From NCBI GenBank assembly GCA_026636295.1, contig CP089456.1:62001-126000 (forward strand): a stretch of DNA of 64,000 nt, given 5' to 3'. Numbering within the stretch: the first letter of the stretch is position 1; each line of letters starts with the position of its first letter. This DNA is from Medakamo hakoo. Taxonomy: Eukaryota; Chlorophyta; Trebouxiophyceae; Coccomyxaceae. The notes under the pieces are model-generated. The model saw only the letters and a list, made by a program, of their open reading frames with translations. It did no database searches and was not told the origin of the DNA. Made by a program: the position numbers and the translations under genes. Below are positions 54,577 to 64,000 of the stretch, in pieces.

Positions 54577-57500
54577 ATGCCTCCTGCTACTCGCCTGCAG
54601 AGCGAGCGGCCGGAAGGGTGGGTGTTTGTTGGGGCAAAACGGGGGGCCGTGCGTGCCCCCTTCTGCCCGCTGCTCCCGCTCCCCATTGCCGCCGCCGCTT
54701 GTCCCTTTTCTCCTCACGCCCGCCCCTCCCTCACTCCTGCCCTGCAGCACGGCCGAACCGGACACGCCCGGTCCCGGCTCCCAGCCGCCGCCTGACGAGG
54801 GCGCGCCCCCTCGTGGCATGGCGGCCACGATGGAAGCCGCGCTCCGCGCCGCGGTGCGCGCTGGCCGTGCGCCTCCTCCTCCCGCCGTCGCACCCCCCAA
54901 AGTCGAGGGCGGCGGCGGGGCTGGGGCGGACGCCCAGCCCATGGACTTCTCGTCGGACGACAGCGGCGGCGCGGCCGGCCGCCGCCCGTCGACGGCCGCG
55001 CCGAAAGAAGAGAATGGGACCGGCTCTGCCCGCCCGCGCCGCGCTGCGGCCGCGGCCGGCGTGCACCGCCGCCGCGCCAGCGGCGGCGGCGGCGCGGGCG
55101 ACGGCGGCGGCTCGGCCTCGGACACCTCCTCGTCCGCCTGGACCGTCTCCTCCGGCGGCGGCGCGTCCTCCTCGTCCGGTGGCGTCGAAGTCGTGGCGGT
55201 GCAGCACCCGCGCCCCGTGCTGCCGGGCGGTGGCGCGGGCGGTGCCGTCGGCGGGGGGGCGGCCGCCGCCGCCGCCGCCGTCGCCGGCCTGCTGGCCCGC
55301 GGCGTCGCCGCGGGCGCGGCTGGGCTGGCGGCCGTCCAGCGCGCGGCCGCCGCGCCCCAGAGAGTGGCGATCTTCGACCCGGCCCGGCGCCCCGCCCGCC
55401 CGCCCGCCCGCCGCTGCCGCCGCCGCCGCTACGACAACGATGACGGCTTCGACACGGAGGCCTTCGACTCGGAGGATTCGGCAGGCTTTAACGAGTACTA
55501 CGACGAGATGGTGGCCGAGCTCCGGCGGGAGGAGCGCCGTGGGCGCCGCGGCCGTGGCCGTGGCCGCGGCCGCGGGCGCGGCCGCGCCGGCGCGGGCGGC
55601 CGCGCCGCCGCCGCCGCCGCTGCGGACGCGGACGCCGACGACGCGGGCGGCGCGGACATCGGCGACCTGGGCCCGGACGCGTACCGGGCGGGCGACGGCG
55701 CCGACGCCAGCGACGACGACGGCGGCGCCGCCGGCCGCCCCCCCTGCCCGCCGCGCCCGCCCCGCCCGAGCTCGTCCTGCCCCTGCTGCCGTACCAGCGC
55801 CAGTTCCTGGCGTGGGCCCTGTCCCAGGAGGCGTCGCCCGTCGGGGGCGGCATCCTGGCGGACGAGATGGGCATGGGCAAGACGGTGCAAGCCATCGCCC
55901 TCATCCTGGCCGGCCGGTCGCCGGCGGCGGTGGCGGCGGCCGACGCGCGCGCGGTCGCGGCCGCCGCGGCCGCGGCGGCGGGCGGCGGCCCGGCCGCGCC
56001 CGGCGGCGCCGCCGCCTCCGCCCGCTTGCGCTTCCGCCTGCTGGGCGGGCCGGACGCCGCGGCGCCCGGCGAGGACGCGGCCGCGGACCTGGCCCTGGCC
56101 GGCGCCCTGGGCGGCGTCGCCGCCGGCGACCCGGCGACGGTGGAGGAGGCGGTCGCGGCCGCGGCCGCGCACTCGGCCGCCCACCGCCTGACCTTCAAGT
56201 TCGGGCCGCGGCCGGTCGACGGGGTGGAAGCGGCGCTGCGCGGCGGCGGCGGTGGCGGCGGCGGCGGCGCGTCTGCCCACGCCCACGGCCCGGACTGCGG
56301 CGCCGGCTGCGGCGCGGGTGCCAGCAGCAGCGCGGGCGGCCCGCCCCTGCTGCCGTCGGACGCCACGCTCGTCATCTGCCCCGTCTCCGCCGTCCTGCAG
56401 TGGCGGTCCGAGATCGAGCGCTTCGTCCGTCCCGGCGTCCTGCCCCGCATCGTCGTCTACCACGGCCCCAAGCGCACGGCCAACGCGGCGTCCCTGGCGG
56501 CCGCGGACGTGGTGCTGACGTCGTACGCGACGCTGGAAGTCGACTGGCGCAAGTCGGGCGCGGGTGGCGAGCGGGTGCGGTGCGGCCACTGCGGCAAGGC
56601 CTTCGCGCCCGCTGCCCTCGTCGGCCACCTGACCCACTTTTGCGGGCGGCACGCCAAGCGCACGGCCGGCCAGGCCAAGCAGCGCCGCAAGCGCGACCGG
56701 CCTGGCGGGTCGCCGTTCGCTGCCGCGGGCGGGTCGGGCCGCGCCGGCGCGGGCGACGCGCCCACGGAATCCGACTTCACCGCACCGTCCGACGACGACG
56801 ACGAATCGTCGTTTTTGGCGTCGTTGCTGTCCGACACTTCGACGGACTCCGATCCAAAAGGCAAAAAGCCGGCGGGCCGTGGTGGGCGCGGGCGTGGGCG
56901 CGGCCGCGGCCGCGGCCGTGGCCGGTCCACCTCGCGCGCCGGGTCGGCCGCACCGTCCGCCGGCCGCGGCCGCGGCCGGGGCGGCGGCCGGCCCGCCGCC
57001 GGCCGCGGCGCCCGCACCCACTGGGACTGGGACGACTCGGACATGTCCGACCCGGAGGAGCCGGCCGGCGGCTGGGCGTCGGGCGCGCACAAGGACGCGG
57101 CGCGCATGGAGAAGAACGCGGCCCTGGTGCGGGCCGCGGCGCTCGCGGCCGGCGTCGTCGCGCCGCCGTCCCCGCTGCACGCGGTCGCCTGGCGCCGCGT
57201 CATCCTGGACGAAGCGCACAACATCAAGGCCAAGGAGTGCTCGACCGCGCGCGCCGCTTTCGCGCTGTCCTCCCGCTTCCGGTGGTGCCTGTCCGGCACG
57301 CCGCTGCAGAACCGGGTGAACGAGCTGTACTCGCTGCTGCGCTTCCTGCGGGTCTGGCCGTTTGCGTACCACCTGTGCGCCAAGGGCAACGGCCGGGTCA
57401 AGAACCCGGTGTCGATCGACCCCCGCCAGAACAAGTGCGGCTGCGCGTCGCTGGTCGGGTCGGGGCGCAAGGCGGCGGGCGTCCGCTGCCCCGACCCGGG

Positions 57501-58827
57501 CTGCGCCCACCCGCCCACCAACCACTACTCCTGGTGGAACCGGTGGGTCATGAACCCCGTCAACACGTACGGCGCGGCCCACCCGCGCGGGGAGGATGCC
57601 ATGCGCCTGCTGCGCGGGACGGTCCTGGACGCGGTGCTGCTGCGCCGCACCAAGGAAGACTGCGCGGACGCGCTCATGCTGCCGCCGCGCATCGTCACCG
57701 TGCGCCGCCTGCACCTGGACGCGCGCGAACAGGACTTTTACGAGGCCCTGTACACCCAGTCCCGTGCCCAGTTTGGCGACTTTGTGCAGGAAGGGACGCT
57801 CCTGAACAATTACGCGCACGTCTTTGAGCTGCTGGTCCGCCTGCGCCAGGCCGTGCTGCACCCGTACCTCGTCGTCCACTCCAAGGCCACCATCCAAAAG
57901 GCGGCGGACGCCGCCGTCGACGCCGCCAACGTCCGCGGCGCGGCCGCGCTGGAGGGCGGCGAGTGTCCGCTGTGCCACGACCCGCTGGAGGACCCCGTCG
58001 TCGCGGACTGTGGCCACGCCTTCTGCCGCCTGTGCGCCCGGGACTACGTGGGCGGGGCGGGCGCCGGCGGCGGCGGCGGCGCGGTGTCCTGCCCGGCGTC
58101 CGGATGCGGCGCCGCGCTGACGGTCGACCTGGCCGCGCCGTGCCTGTCGCCCGACGCGGAGGCGGGCGGTGGCGCCGGCGGCAGCGCCCGCGCCCGCCGC
58201 GGCCCGCCGCCGACCGTCGGCATGCGCGGCCACATCCGCACCGTCGGCGGCGTCCCCCTCCGCCCCGGCTCCATCCTGACGTGCGTCGACCCGGCGTCCT
58301 TCCAGACGTCGTCCAAAATCGAGGCGCTGCGCGAGGAGCTCGACCGCCTGCGGTCGGCCGACCCGGGCGCCAAGGCCATCGTCTTTTCCCAGTTCACGTC
58401 CTTCCTGGAGCTCATCGCCTTCCGCCTGGAGCAGGTGGGGTACCGCGTCGTCCGCCTGGAGGGCGGCATGTCTCTGCCCGACCGGGCCCGGGCCATCGAG
58501 GCCTTCACGACCGACCCGGCCGTCACCGTGTTTCTGCTGTCCCTCAAGGCCGGCGGCGTCGCCCTCAACCTGACGTGCGCGTCCGCCGCCTTCCTGATGG
58601 ACCCCTGGTGGAACCCGGCCGTCGAGTCGCAGGCGGCCGACCGCGCCCACCGCCTGGGCGCGTACAAGCCGTGCGCGGTCACCCGGTTTGTGATCGCCGG
58701 CTCGGTCGAGGCGCGCATCGTCAAGCTGCAGGAGAAGAAGAACGCGGTGGTGAGCGGCACGATCGGCAAGGACGACGCGGCCCTGGCCCGCCTGACGCCG
58801 GACGACATGCGCTTCCTGTTTTCGTAG
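54577..58827 (+). CDS. RAD16: RAD16, SNF2-RING factor of global-genome nucleotide excision repair (one apparent frame break)
   Basis: RAD16 with RAD7 finds lesions in silent chromatin in yeast. Exon 54577..54617 joins 54748..58827 (130-nt intron); the protein is about 1373 aa. A disordered acidic/Ala region with a GR-repeat (55540-55590) comes first. Helicase: LVLPLLPYQRQFLAWALSQE, GGILADEMGMGKTVQAIALI, LVICPVSAVLQWRSEIERF, then a C2HC zinc insert (CGHCGKAFAPAALVGHLTHF) typical of RAD16, an acidic/Gly-Arg insert, RRVILDEAHNIKAKECSTA, and LSGTPLQNRVNELYSLLRFL. The RING is CPLCHDPLEDPVVADCGHAF (about 1085). The second lobe reads KAIVFSQFTSFLELIAFRLE, LLSLKAGGVALNLTCASAAF and DRAHRLGAYKP. Upstream of 55738-55744, a run of seven C, the coding frame differs by one base from the frame after it. 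One extra C would join them. Ends exactly at MRFLFS, the family C-terminus. Confidence 0.9.
55738..55744 (+). other. C7 run with one-base frame discontinuity inside RAD16
   Basis: The frame open from exon 1 to here (codons end mostly in G/C, encoding an acidic stretch DASDDDGGAAGR) continues past this point as PPCPPRPPRPSSSC. The conserved helicase start (PELVLPLLPYQ) is in another frame beginning just after the run. No GT-AG pair of suitable length bridges the two. Either the sequence lacks one C or this allele is broken. Confidence 0.75.
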
Positions 58828-59335
58828 GCGGCGGGCGGGGAGGGAGGCGCGCACACCAAACAGACCCGGCCCAAAGACACACCCCTCTGCCTTGCCTTGC
58901 CTTGTTTTTAGACCCTGGAGAAATGGAGAGAGAGTCCCCCCTGCCTGCTTCCCCGTTCCTGTGTGCGCGCGTGTGCCGCTTGCTTGCCTGGCGCGCGTGC
59001 ATCTGCTGCACCCCCGTCCCCCTTGCGTTTAGAGATTCTTTTTGGAGTGCCTTGAGAAAATGAGAGGAGAGGACGGGGTGGGTGGTTGGATGGGATGGGC
59101 GCGGAGAGCCAGGGCCCTGGGGAGTGGAACGGGAAGCCGCCGTCCGCCCCGCCCGCGCCTCCGCCCGCCCGGGAGCCGTGTAAGTCCGACCACGCCTGCG
59201 TCCTTTTCCACGTCTGCTTCACCGCCACTGTGCCGGTGTTTTTTTTTTTTTTTCGGGGTGAGTTTTTTTCTTCGTTTGTTTACACGTCGGACCTCAAAAC
59301 GAAATGAGAACGCAGACTTGGGGTCGACAACCACG

Positions 59336-59367
<32 letters not shown>

Positions 59368-59705
59368 CGCACACACGCCAACAGGTTCACGAGTAAAAAA
59401 CACGCACGCACCCAAATGGGGCGCCCAAAAGGAAAACAGCAAAAGAGAGGGAAAGAGTTGCAAAAAAATGGGGGGGAGGGGGTGGGAGGGTACTTTTTTA
59501 TGCGCGGGATGGCTCTTCTTCCAACGCCGCGTGGCGAGGCCCAAAGATGTGTACGGTCAATGGAATGGGGGGGAGGCACAGGGAGAAGAAAAAGGTCAGC
59601 AATGCGCAGGCAAAAAGGAAAGGAAGGGGCCAGTGCGGGGGCATCAAGGATGGGTGGCGGGGCGGGGCGGTCTGGTGGTTGGAGCGCACGAACTGTGCCC
59701 TCTCT
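58828..59705. other. Convergent 3' region between RAD16 (+) and the 594-aa protein gene (-)
   Basis: 878 bases with no supportable gene. It contains T15 at 59240-59254, a (CA)n run, A-rich and G-rich patches. Two long 3' UTRs are expected. Confidence 0.4.
59336..59378. repeat. (CA)n microsatellite
   Basis: About 15 CA units followed by CGCACACA variants. Confidence 0.9.
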
Positions 59706-61646
59706 TCACCAGCCGCCCACGGCCGCGCCCACCCACTCCGGCGGCGGGAAGACGGCTTCCACCCGGTCTTCCGGGCGGATGGCGGCGGACGGCGAGGCCA
59801 GAGGGTTGGCGCCGGCGGCCGGAGGCGGCCGCGGCTTGGACGGCGTCGCCTTGGCGGGCGACGCGCCGCCGCCGCCGCCGCCGCTCTCCCACTCCTCGCC
59901 GCCCAGCCCCGCCGCGCCCAGCAGCGCCTCCAGGTCCACGTCCGACAGGCCGCCCTCATCCATGTAGCCGGGCCCGGCAGGGCTGGCCAGGGCGCTCCGG
60001 CGGGAGGGCGTGGCGGTGGCGGCGTGGCGGGCGGACCGCCCGCCAGGGCCACCGCGGCCAGACGGGCCGGCGGCCAGTGTGAGCGGCTGCCCCGCCAGAG
60101 CCGCGGCGGCGCAGGCGGCCGCGTCGGACTGGCGGACGGGCGATTTCAGCACGGCCGGCGACAGCGGCGGCGGAGGCGGCGACGCCTCCCGCGCCTGCGG
60201 GCGGGTGGGGCCCGCGGGCGTCGCCTTGGCCGCGGCGGACGACCGCGCGCGCTTGGGCCGGCCGGGCGTCGCGGCGGACGACGGGCGGTCGCCGCCGCCG
60301 CCGCCGCCGCGTGCGCGGCCGGACGACGGCGCCGCCGACTTGGCCGACCCGCCGCCACCACACCCGGACCGGGCCCGCGCCTGGGCACGGGTCAGCGGTG
60401 GGGTGGGTTCCCGCCCCGTCGAACCGTCGGCGCCGCCGTCGCCGTCGCCGTCGGTGTCAGAGGCGGCGCCGCGCACGCGGCGGCGGGTGCGGCGCGCCAC
60501 AGTCGGCCGGCGGCCGCCCACCTCACCGCTCTCACCCTCGCTCCCGGACCCGCTCGCGCCGCCTCCGTCGCTGTCATCGTCATCGTCGGACGGAGGCGGG
60601 CTCGTCCCCGCCTCGTCGTCGTCCGACGGACCGGGCCGGCTGGGCGGAGGGGGCGCCGCCCGCTTGGGCGCGGGGCGCCGCGTCGGTGGTGGGGGCCGCG
60701 CCCCCGCGCCGGCCGCCGCGTGCGGCAGCTCCCAGCCCCAGGCGCGCAGGGCGCGGCGGGCGCCCACGACGACCTGCCACGCGCCCGGGAAGGCGGCCAG
60801 GGCGACGAGGGCGGAGCGGACGTCCTCGGCGAGGGGGGCGTCGAGCGGCAGGCGCCCGCCGGCCGCGGGCGACGTCGCGGCCAGCGAGCACAGAAACGCC
60901 GTGCGCGCGGCGGCTGGCGGGGGCGGGCCGGCGGCGGGTGGCGGCGCGGGCGACCCGGCGCCGCCGGCAGCCGCGGCGGCGGCCGCGCGGGCGGCGGCCG
61001 ACGCCAGCTCCGGCAGGATGGCCCGCAGCTCCGCGGCCGCGGCCGCGGCGTCGGACAGCTCGGGCGACGGCGGAGGCGGCGGCGCGTCCGTCGGGGCGGT
61101 CGACGCGGGGGACGCCGCGACGCCGCGGTGCGGGCGGCCAGTGGAGGGCGGCGGCGCCGCGGCGGTGCCGGTGCCTGCGTGTCGTCATTGTTGTTGGCGA
61201 GGGTGAGAGGTGGAAGAGAAGGTTCAGCCGGGGCCCGCTGCGCTGGCGCCGCGCCCCCATCTTGTTTTCCTACGCGCGGCGCCGGACCACCCAATTGCCC
61301 GCACACCGCCCCCACACCCACACAACTCACCGTGAGAGGACGTCCACGACCCGCCCGCATGCCGACCGCGGGCGGAGCCGGGCGTGGGCGCGTGTGCGGC
61401 GGCGTTTTTCTCATCGGTGCAGCGATCGGTGTGCACGCCACCACCCCGGCCGCGGCCGTGCGATGTCGGTTCGACGCTGCGCCCGCCGGAGCGGGACACC
61501 AACTCCGTGTCGTCAGAGCCAGACGACCGGTGGTGCGCAGACCGGGGGGAGGTGGCGGCCCGGCCGGCGTGTTCCTTGGCGAGGGTGGCCGAGTGCGGGC
61601 TCGTCGCCCAGCGCGGCGTGTGGTCCCGATGCGCGGGCACGCTCAT
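59706..61646 (-). CDS. Unidentified 594-aa charged, mostly disordered protein
   Basis: Exons 61331..61646 and 59706..61174 (156-nt intron, GTGAGT/CAG) give 594 aa. Exon 1 encodes a His/Ser/Arg-rich start (MSVPAHRDHTPRWATSPHSA). The only part that looks folded is about residues 200-260 (TAFLCSLAATSPAAGGRLPL, EDVRSALVALAAFPGAWQVV, GARRALRAWGWELP). An acidic stretch (SDDDEAGTSPPPSDDDDDSD), a basic one (RRTRRRVRGAASDTD), and many Ser/Pro/Lys patches such as GRPKRARSSAAAKATP follow. The C-terminus has LSDVDLEALLGAAGLGGEEW, possibly a short amphipathic helix, and ends PEWVGAAVGGW. I do not recognise the family; a nuclear protein is likely from the basic clusters. Phases agree across the splice, and the acceptor exon has an in-frame stop just before it, which fixes the boundary. 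Confidence 0.65.
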
Positions 61647-62687
61647 TGGGGCGTGTGGGCGGTCTTGGCCCAATTCGACCCACCCACGGCACAGACAAGG
61701 ATAGGGTACGGCTCGCCGGTGGCGGGTGGCGAGCACGGGCGTGCTTGGACCCGGCCTGTGGGGAGTGTGGAGGGAAAAGTTTTTTCTTTCTTTCGTGAGG
61801 AGCCCCGACTCGAAACAGCGGCCGCGCGAGTCGCGCGCATGCGCGGTCTGCGGCCGCCAGCGGTCCACAGCCCGCCCGCCCGCCACAGCGCGTCGAGGAC
61901 GTGTCCTCTCTGCACCCCCTGCGCGCGGTAAAGGCGAGTTGGGCGCGGGAAGGCGGTGGGGATGGGAAGGCCGCCAACAAAACAGCTCCCGCCCATGCGC
62001 GGCCGGCGGCATCCAGACGCGCCGCCGCGCGGCCGCCAAGGCTGCACCCGCACCCACGCCTCGCGCAGGACATGTGCCGCGGCCGGCGGCATGTATCCCA
62101 GGGATTGCCGGCGGCGGACGCCGCACGCCCGCGGTAAAGGGATGGCGCAAAACTAACCTTGCGGTCGGCCAAGAAAAAAACAAATAAAACGCGCGCGCGC
62201 GCGCAGGGTTGAGCCACGCGCGCGGCCGTGAGGGAGGTGCGTTCGGCACTCCCGCCCAGCGTTGGGCCTACCGCGTCGGCGGCCTGGTGCTGTGGGGTTG
62301 GGCGTGCGTAAAGCGGGGCTCTGGCCGGCGGGCGGCAGTTCTCCCGCTCGAAAGGCGATAGTGGCTCTGGGGCCGAGAGGCTTTGGGACCGCGGCCGCAG
62401 AGAGACGGGCGGGCCGCAGAAGCGGCCGGGCCGCCCCCCGCTCCCTCCCTCTCTCTCACTGCCTCATCACCGCCTGTTGTCGTCGCATGCCCGCGCCCGC
62501 CCTGCGGTCGCCCGTCTTCCTCCGGCCCAGCCCACCCGTCGTCCGCGTCCGCACCCCCACCCCGCACGCACGCGCCCACCCCCGCCGCCGCCACCGCCCG
62601 CGGTCGACGGCAGGAGCCCTTCACCCTGCGGCGCGCCCGCGCCCGCACCCGCCGCTGCTTTCACCGCCCCTGCCGCCGCCTGCCACC
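61647..62687. promoter_or_regulatory. Head-to-head region, 594-aa protein (-) / ALG5 (+)
   Basis: 1041 bases between divergent starts, the longest such gap here. A (CG)n run (62192-62204), an A-rich patch (62172-62188, AAGAAAAAAACAAATAAAA) and mixed sequence. The frame of the minus-strand exon stays open well upstream, so its start could be earlier. No other gene seen. Confidence 0.4.
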
Positions 62688-64000
62688 ATGGGCCTCGCCA
62701 CCTTGGTCCTGGTGGTGCGTATCAGCGTCGGCGCAAGGGCGGGGACGGGCGGCAAATGGGCCGGCAAGGCCGCGCGCGCCTCCGCTGGACTTTCGTCTTG
62801 CGCGCCATTCGTTTTTTTTTGCTTCGCACCCACCCACTCAACCCACTCCCCTTCCCTCCCCTCTCCCTCCCCTCCCTCCAGGCCGGCCTGCTCTACGCCC
62901 TGGCCCGCTACGTCCGCGCCTGGTTCGCCCGCCTGGACGCGGACGCGGCCCAGCTCACCGCCGCCGTCAGCCTGGAAGACCCGGCCTCGCCGACCCGCCT
63001 GCCCGCGCCCTCCATCTTTGCCGAACCGTCCAAGGCCCTGTCTGTCATCATCCCCGCCTACAATGAGGAGGCCCGCCTGCCGCGGGCGTTGGACGAGGCA
63101 TTCAGGTGAGGCAAGGAGAAAAGAGGGGGGGGGGACGAGCTTGCCGTGCTACCCTATGCACGCGCACCCCGTCTCCGCCGCACACGCGCGCCCTGACCCA
63201 AAAACAAAAACCTCCACACCCTTTTTTTTCCTCCATTTTTTTTTTCCCGCAGTTACCTCGACGCCCGCCGCGACAGGGAAGGCCCGGCCGGCGCCTTCAC
63301 GTACGAGGTCATCCTGGTCGACGACGGGTCGTCGGACGGCACGGCGCGCGTCGGCTTCGACGCCGCGCGGTCGCGCGGCCTGGACACCGTGCGCGTGCTG
63401 CGCCTGCCCGCCAACCGCGGCAAGGGCGCGGCCGTGCGCGCGGGCGCGCTCATCGCCCGGGGCGAGCGCCTCCTGTTCATGGACGCCGACGGCGCGACGC
63501 GCATGGCGGACCTGGACGCCCTGGACGCCGCCCTGACCAAGGTGTCCGTCCGCGGTTGGCCGGGCGGCGCGTCGGGCGGCGGCGGCGCGGGGGCGGCGGC
63601 GCCCCCCCCGCTCGTCGGCGCGGCCTTTGGCTCGCGCGCGCACCTGGCCGCGGGCGCGGCCGCCAAGCGGTCGCCCCACCGCAACCTCCTCACCCGGGGC
63701 TTCCACCTCCTCGTCGTCGCGGTGGCCGGGCCGGCCATCAAGGACACGCAGTGCGGCTTCAAGCTCTTCACGCGTGCCGCCGCGCGGGCCCTGTTTGGCA
63801 ACCAGCGCCTGGCGCGCTGGTGCTTTGACGTCGAGCTGGCCGTCCTGGCGGCGCGCCTGGGCGTGCCCGTCGCGGAAGTGTCCGTGGGCTGGGCCGAAGT
63901 GCCGGGCTCCAAGGTCCGCCTGACCTCCATCATCCACATGGCCCTCGAGCTGGCGGCGGTGGGCGTCGGGTATGGGACCGGGGCGTGGGTCGCGCGCGGG
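62688..64000 (+). CDS. ALG5: ALG5, dolichyl-phosphate beta-glucosyltransferase (partial, C-terminus beyond window)
   Basis: Makes Dol-P-Glc from UDP-Glc on the cytosolic face of the ER, the donor used by ALG6, ALG8 and ALG10. Exons 62688..62714, 62882..63105 and 63253..(64000) are read. Exon 1 has a good initiation context (GCCACCATGGG) and encodes only MGLATLVLV; the splice extends it to AGLLYALARYVRAWFARLDA, forming the N-terminal membrane anchor. The GT2 domain has LSVIIPAYNEEARLPRALDE, EVILVDDGSSDGTARV, RLPANRGKGAAVRAGALIA, LLFMDADGATRMADLDAL (DxD), AIKDTQCGFKLFTRAAARAL and WCFDVELAVLAARLGV. All are typical of ALG5. A Gly/Ala insert sits near residue 200. Introns are 167 nt (GTGCGT) and 147 nt (GTGAGG). 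The last visible residues fall in the C-terminal helices, so little is missing. Confidence 0.95.

Overview
This window is nuclear DNA from a very GC-rich, compact, intron-bearing eukaryote. It is most likely a unicellular green alga (Viridiplantae/Chlorophyta). The case rests on an ERF-type AP2 transcription factor, a plastid-type folate-biopterin transporter, a plant-type suicidal THI4, an RBP45/47-type RNA-binding protein, a plant-type SNF2-HNH protein and proteins with plastid or mitochondrial presequences. I cannot place it to genus. I modelled 28 protein genes (two cut by the window ends) and 40 introns. 39 introns are GT-AG and one is GC-AG. Donors split almost evenly between GTGAG and GTGCG. 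Acceptors are almost always CAG (one AAG, one TAG) after C-rich, rather than T-rich, tracts.

Layout. 1-9.8 kb: ALG8 (partial, -), THI4 (+), an unidentified plastid membrane protein (-), RPA1 (-), DCP1 (-), RPA3 (+). 10-21 kb: three ribosome-assembly factors, NLE1, RIO2 and NOC3 (all -), with an unidentified membrane protein and a folate-biopterin transporter (+) between RIO2 and NOC3. 21-29 kb: a UVR-ApaG protein (-) head-to-head with a cereblon homologue (+); the complex I subunit NDUFA1 (-) head-to-head with a PRC1-like RING protein (+); RPL30 (-) head-to-head with RPS25 (+). 29-41 kb: a large Ser/Thr kinase (+), a deoxynucleoside kinase (+), leucyl aminopeptidase (-) and an ERF-type AP2 factor (-). 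41-64 kb: a ZRANB3-like SNF2-HNH protein (-), an MFS transporter (-), an SMP/C2 membrane-contact protein (+), an RBP45-like protein (-), RAD16 (+), an unidentified 594-aa charged protein (-) and ALG5 (partial, +).

How the genes work together. Two themes recur. One is genome maintenance: RPA1 and RPA3 of the RPA trimer, deoxynucleoside kinase, the SNF2-HNH protein and RAD16. The other is ribosome supply: NLE1 and NOC3 for 60S, RIO2 for 40S, RPL30 and RPS25. ALG5 makes Dol-P-Glc and ALG8 uses it, but they lie at opposite ends of the window. Head-to-head pairs with 170-470 bp between start codons are the dominant arrangement.

I saw no transposon, virus-like element, CRISPR array, tRNA or rRNA gene. 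No operon logic applies. The most interesting points are an RPA1 that has lost most of its zinc-ribbon cysteines, a cereblon that keeps the tri-tryptophan pocket, the split donor usage, the GC-AG intron, the RPL30/RPS25 shared promoter, a stop codon that exists only after splicing (NDUFA1), and a one-base frame break in a C run within RAD16. All exon boundaries were read by eye from splice signals and family similarity. No alignment or database search was run.
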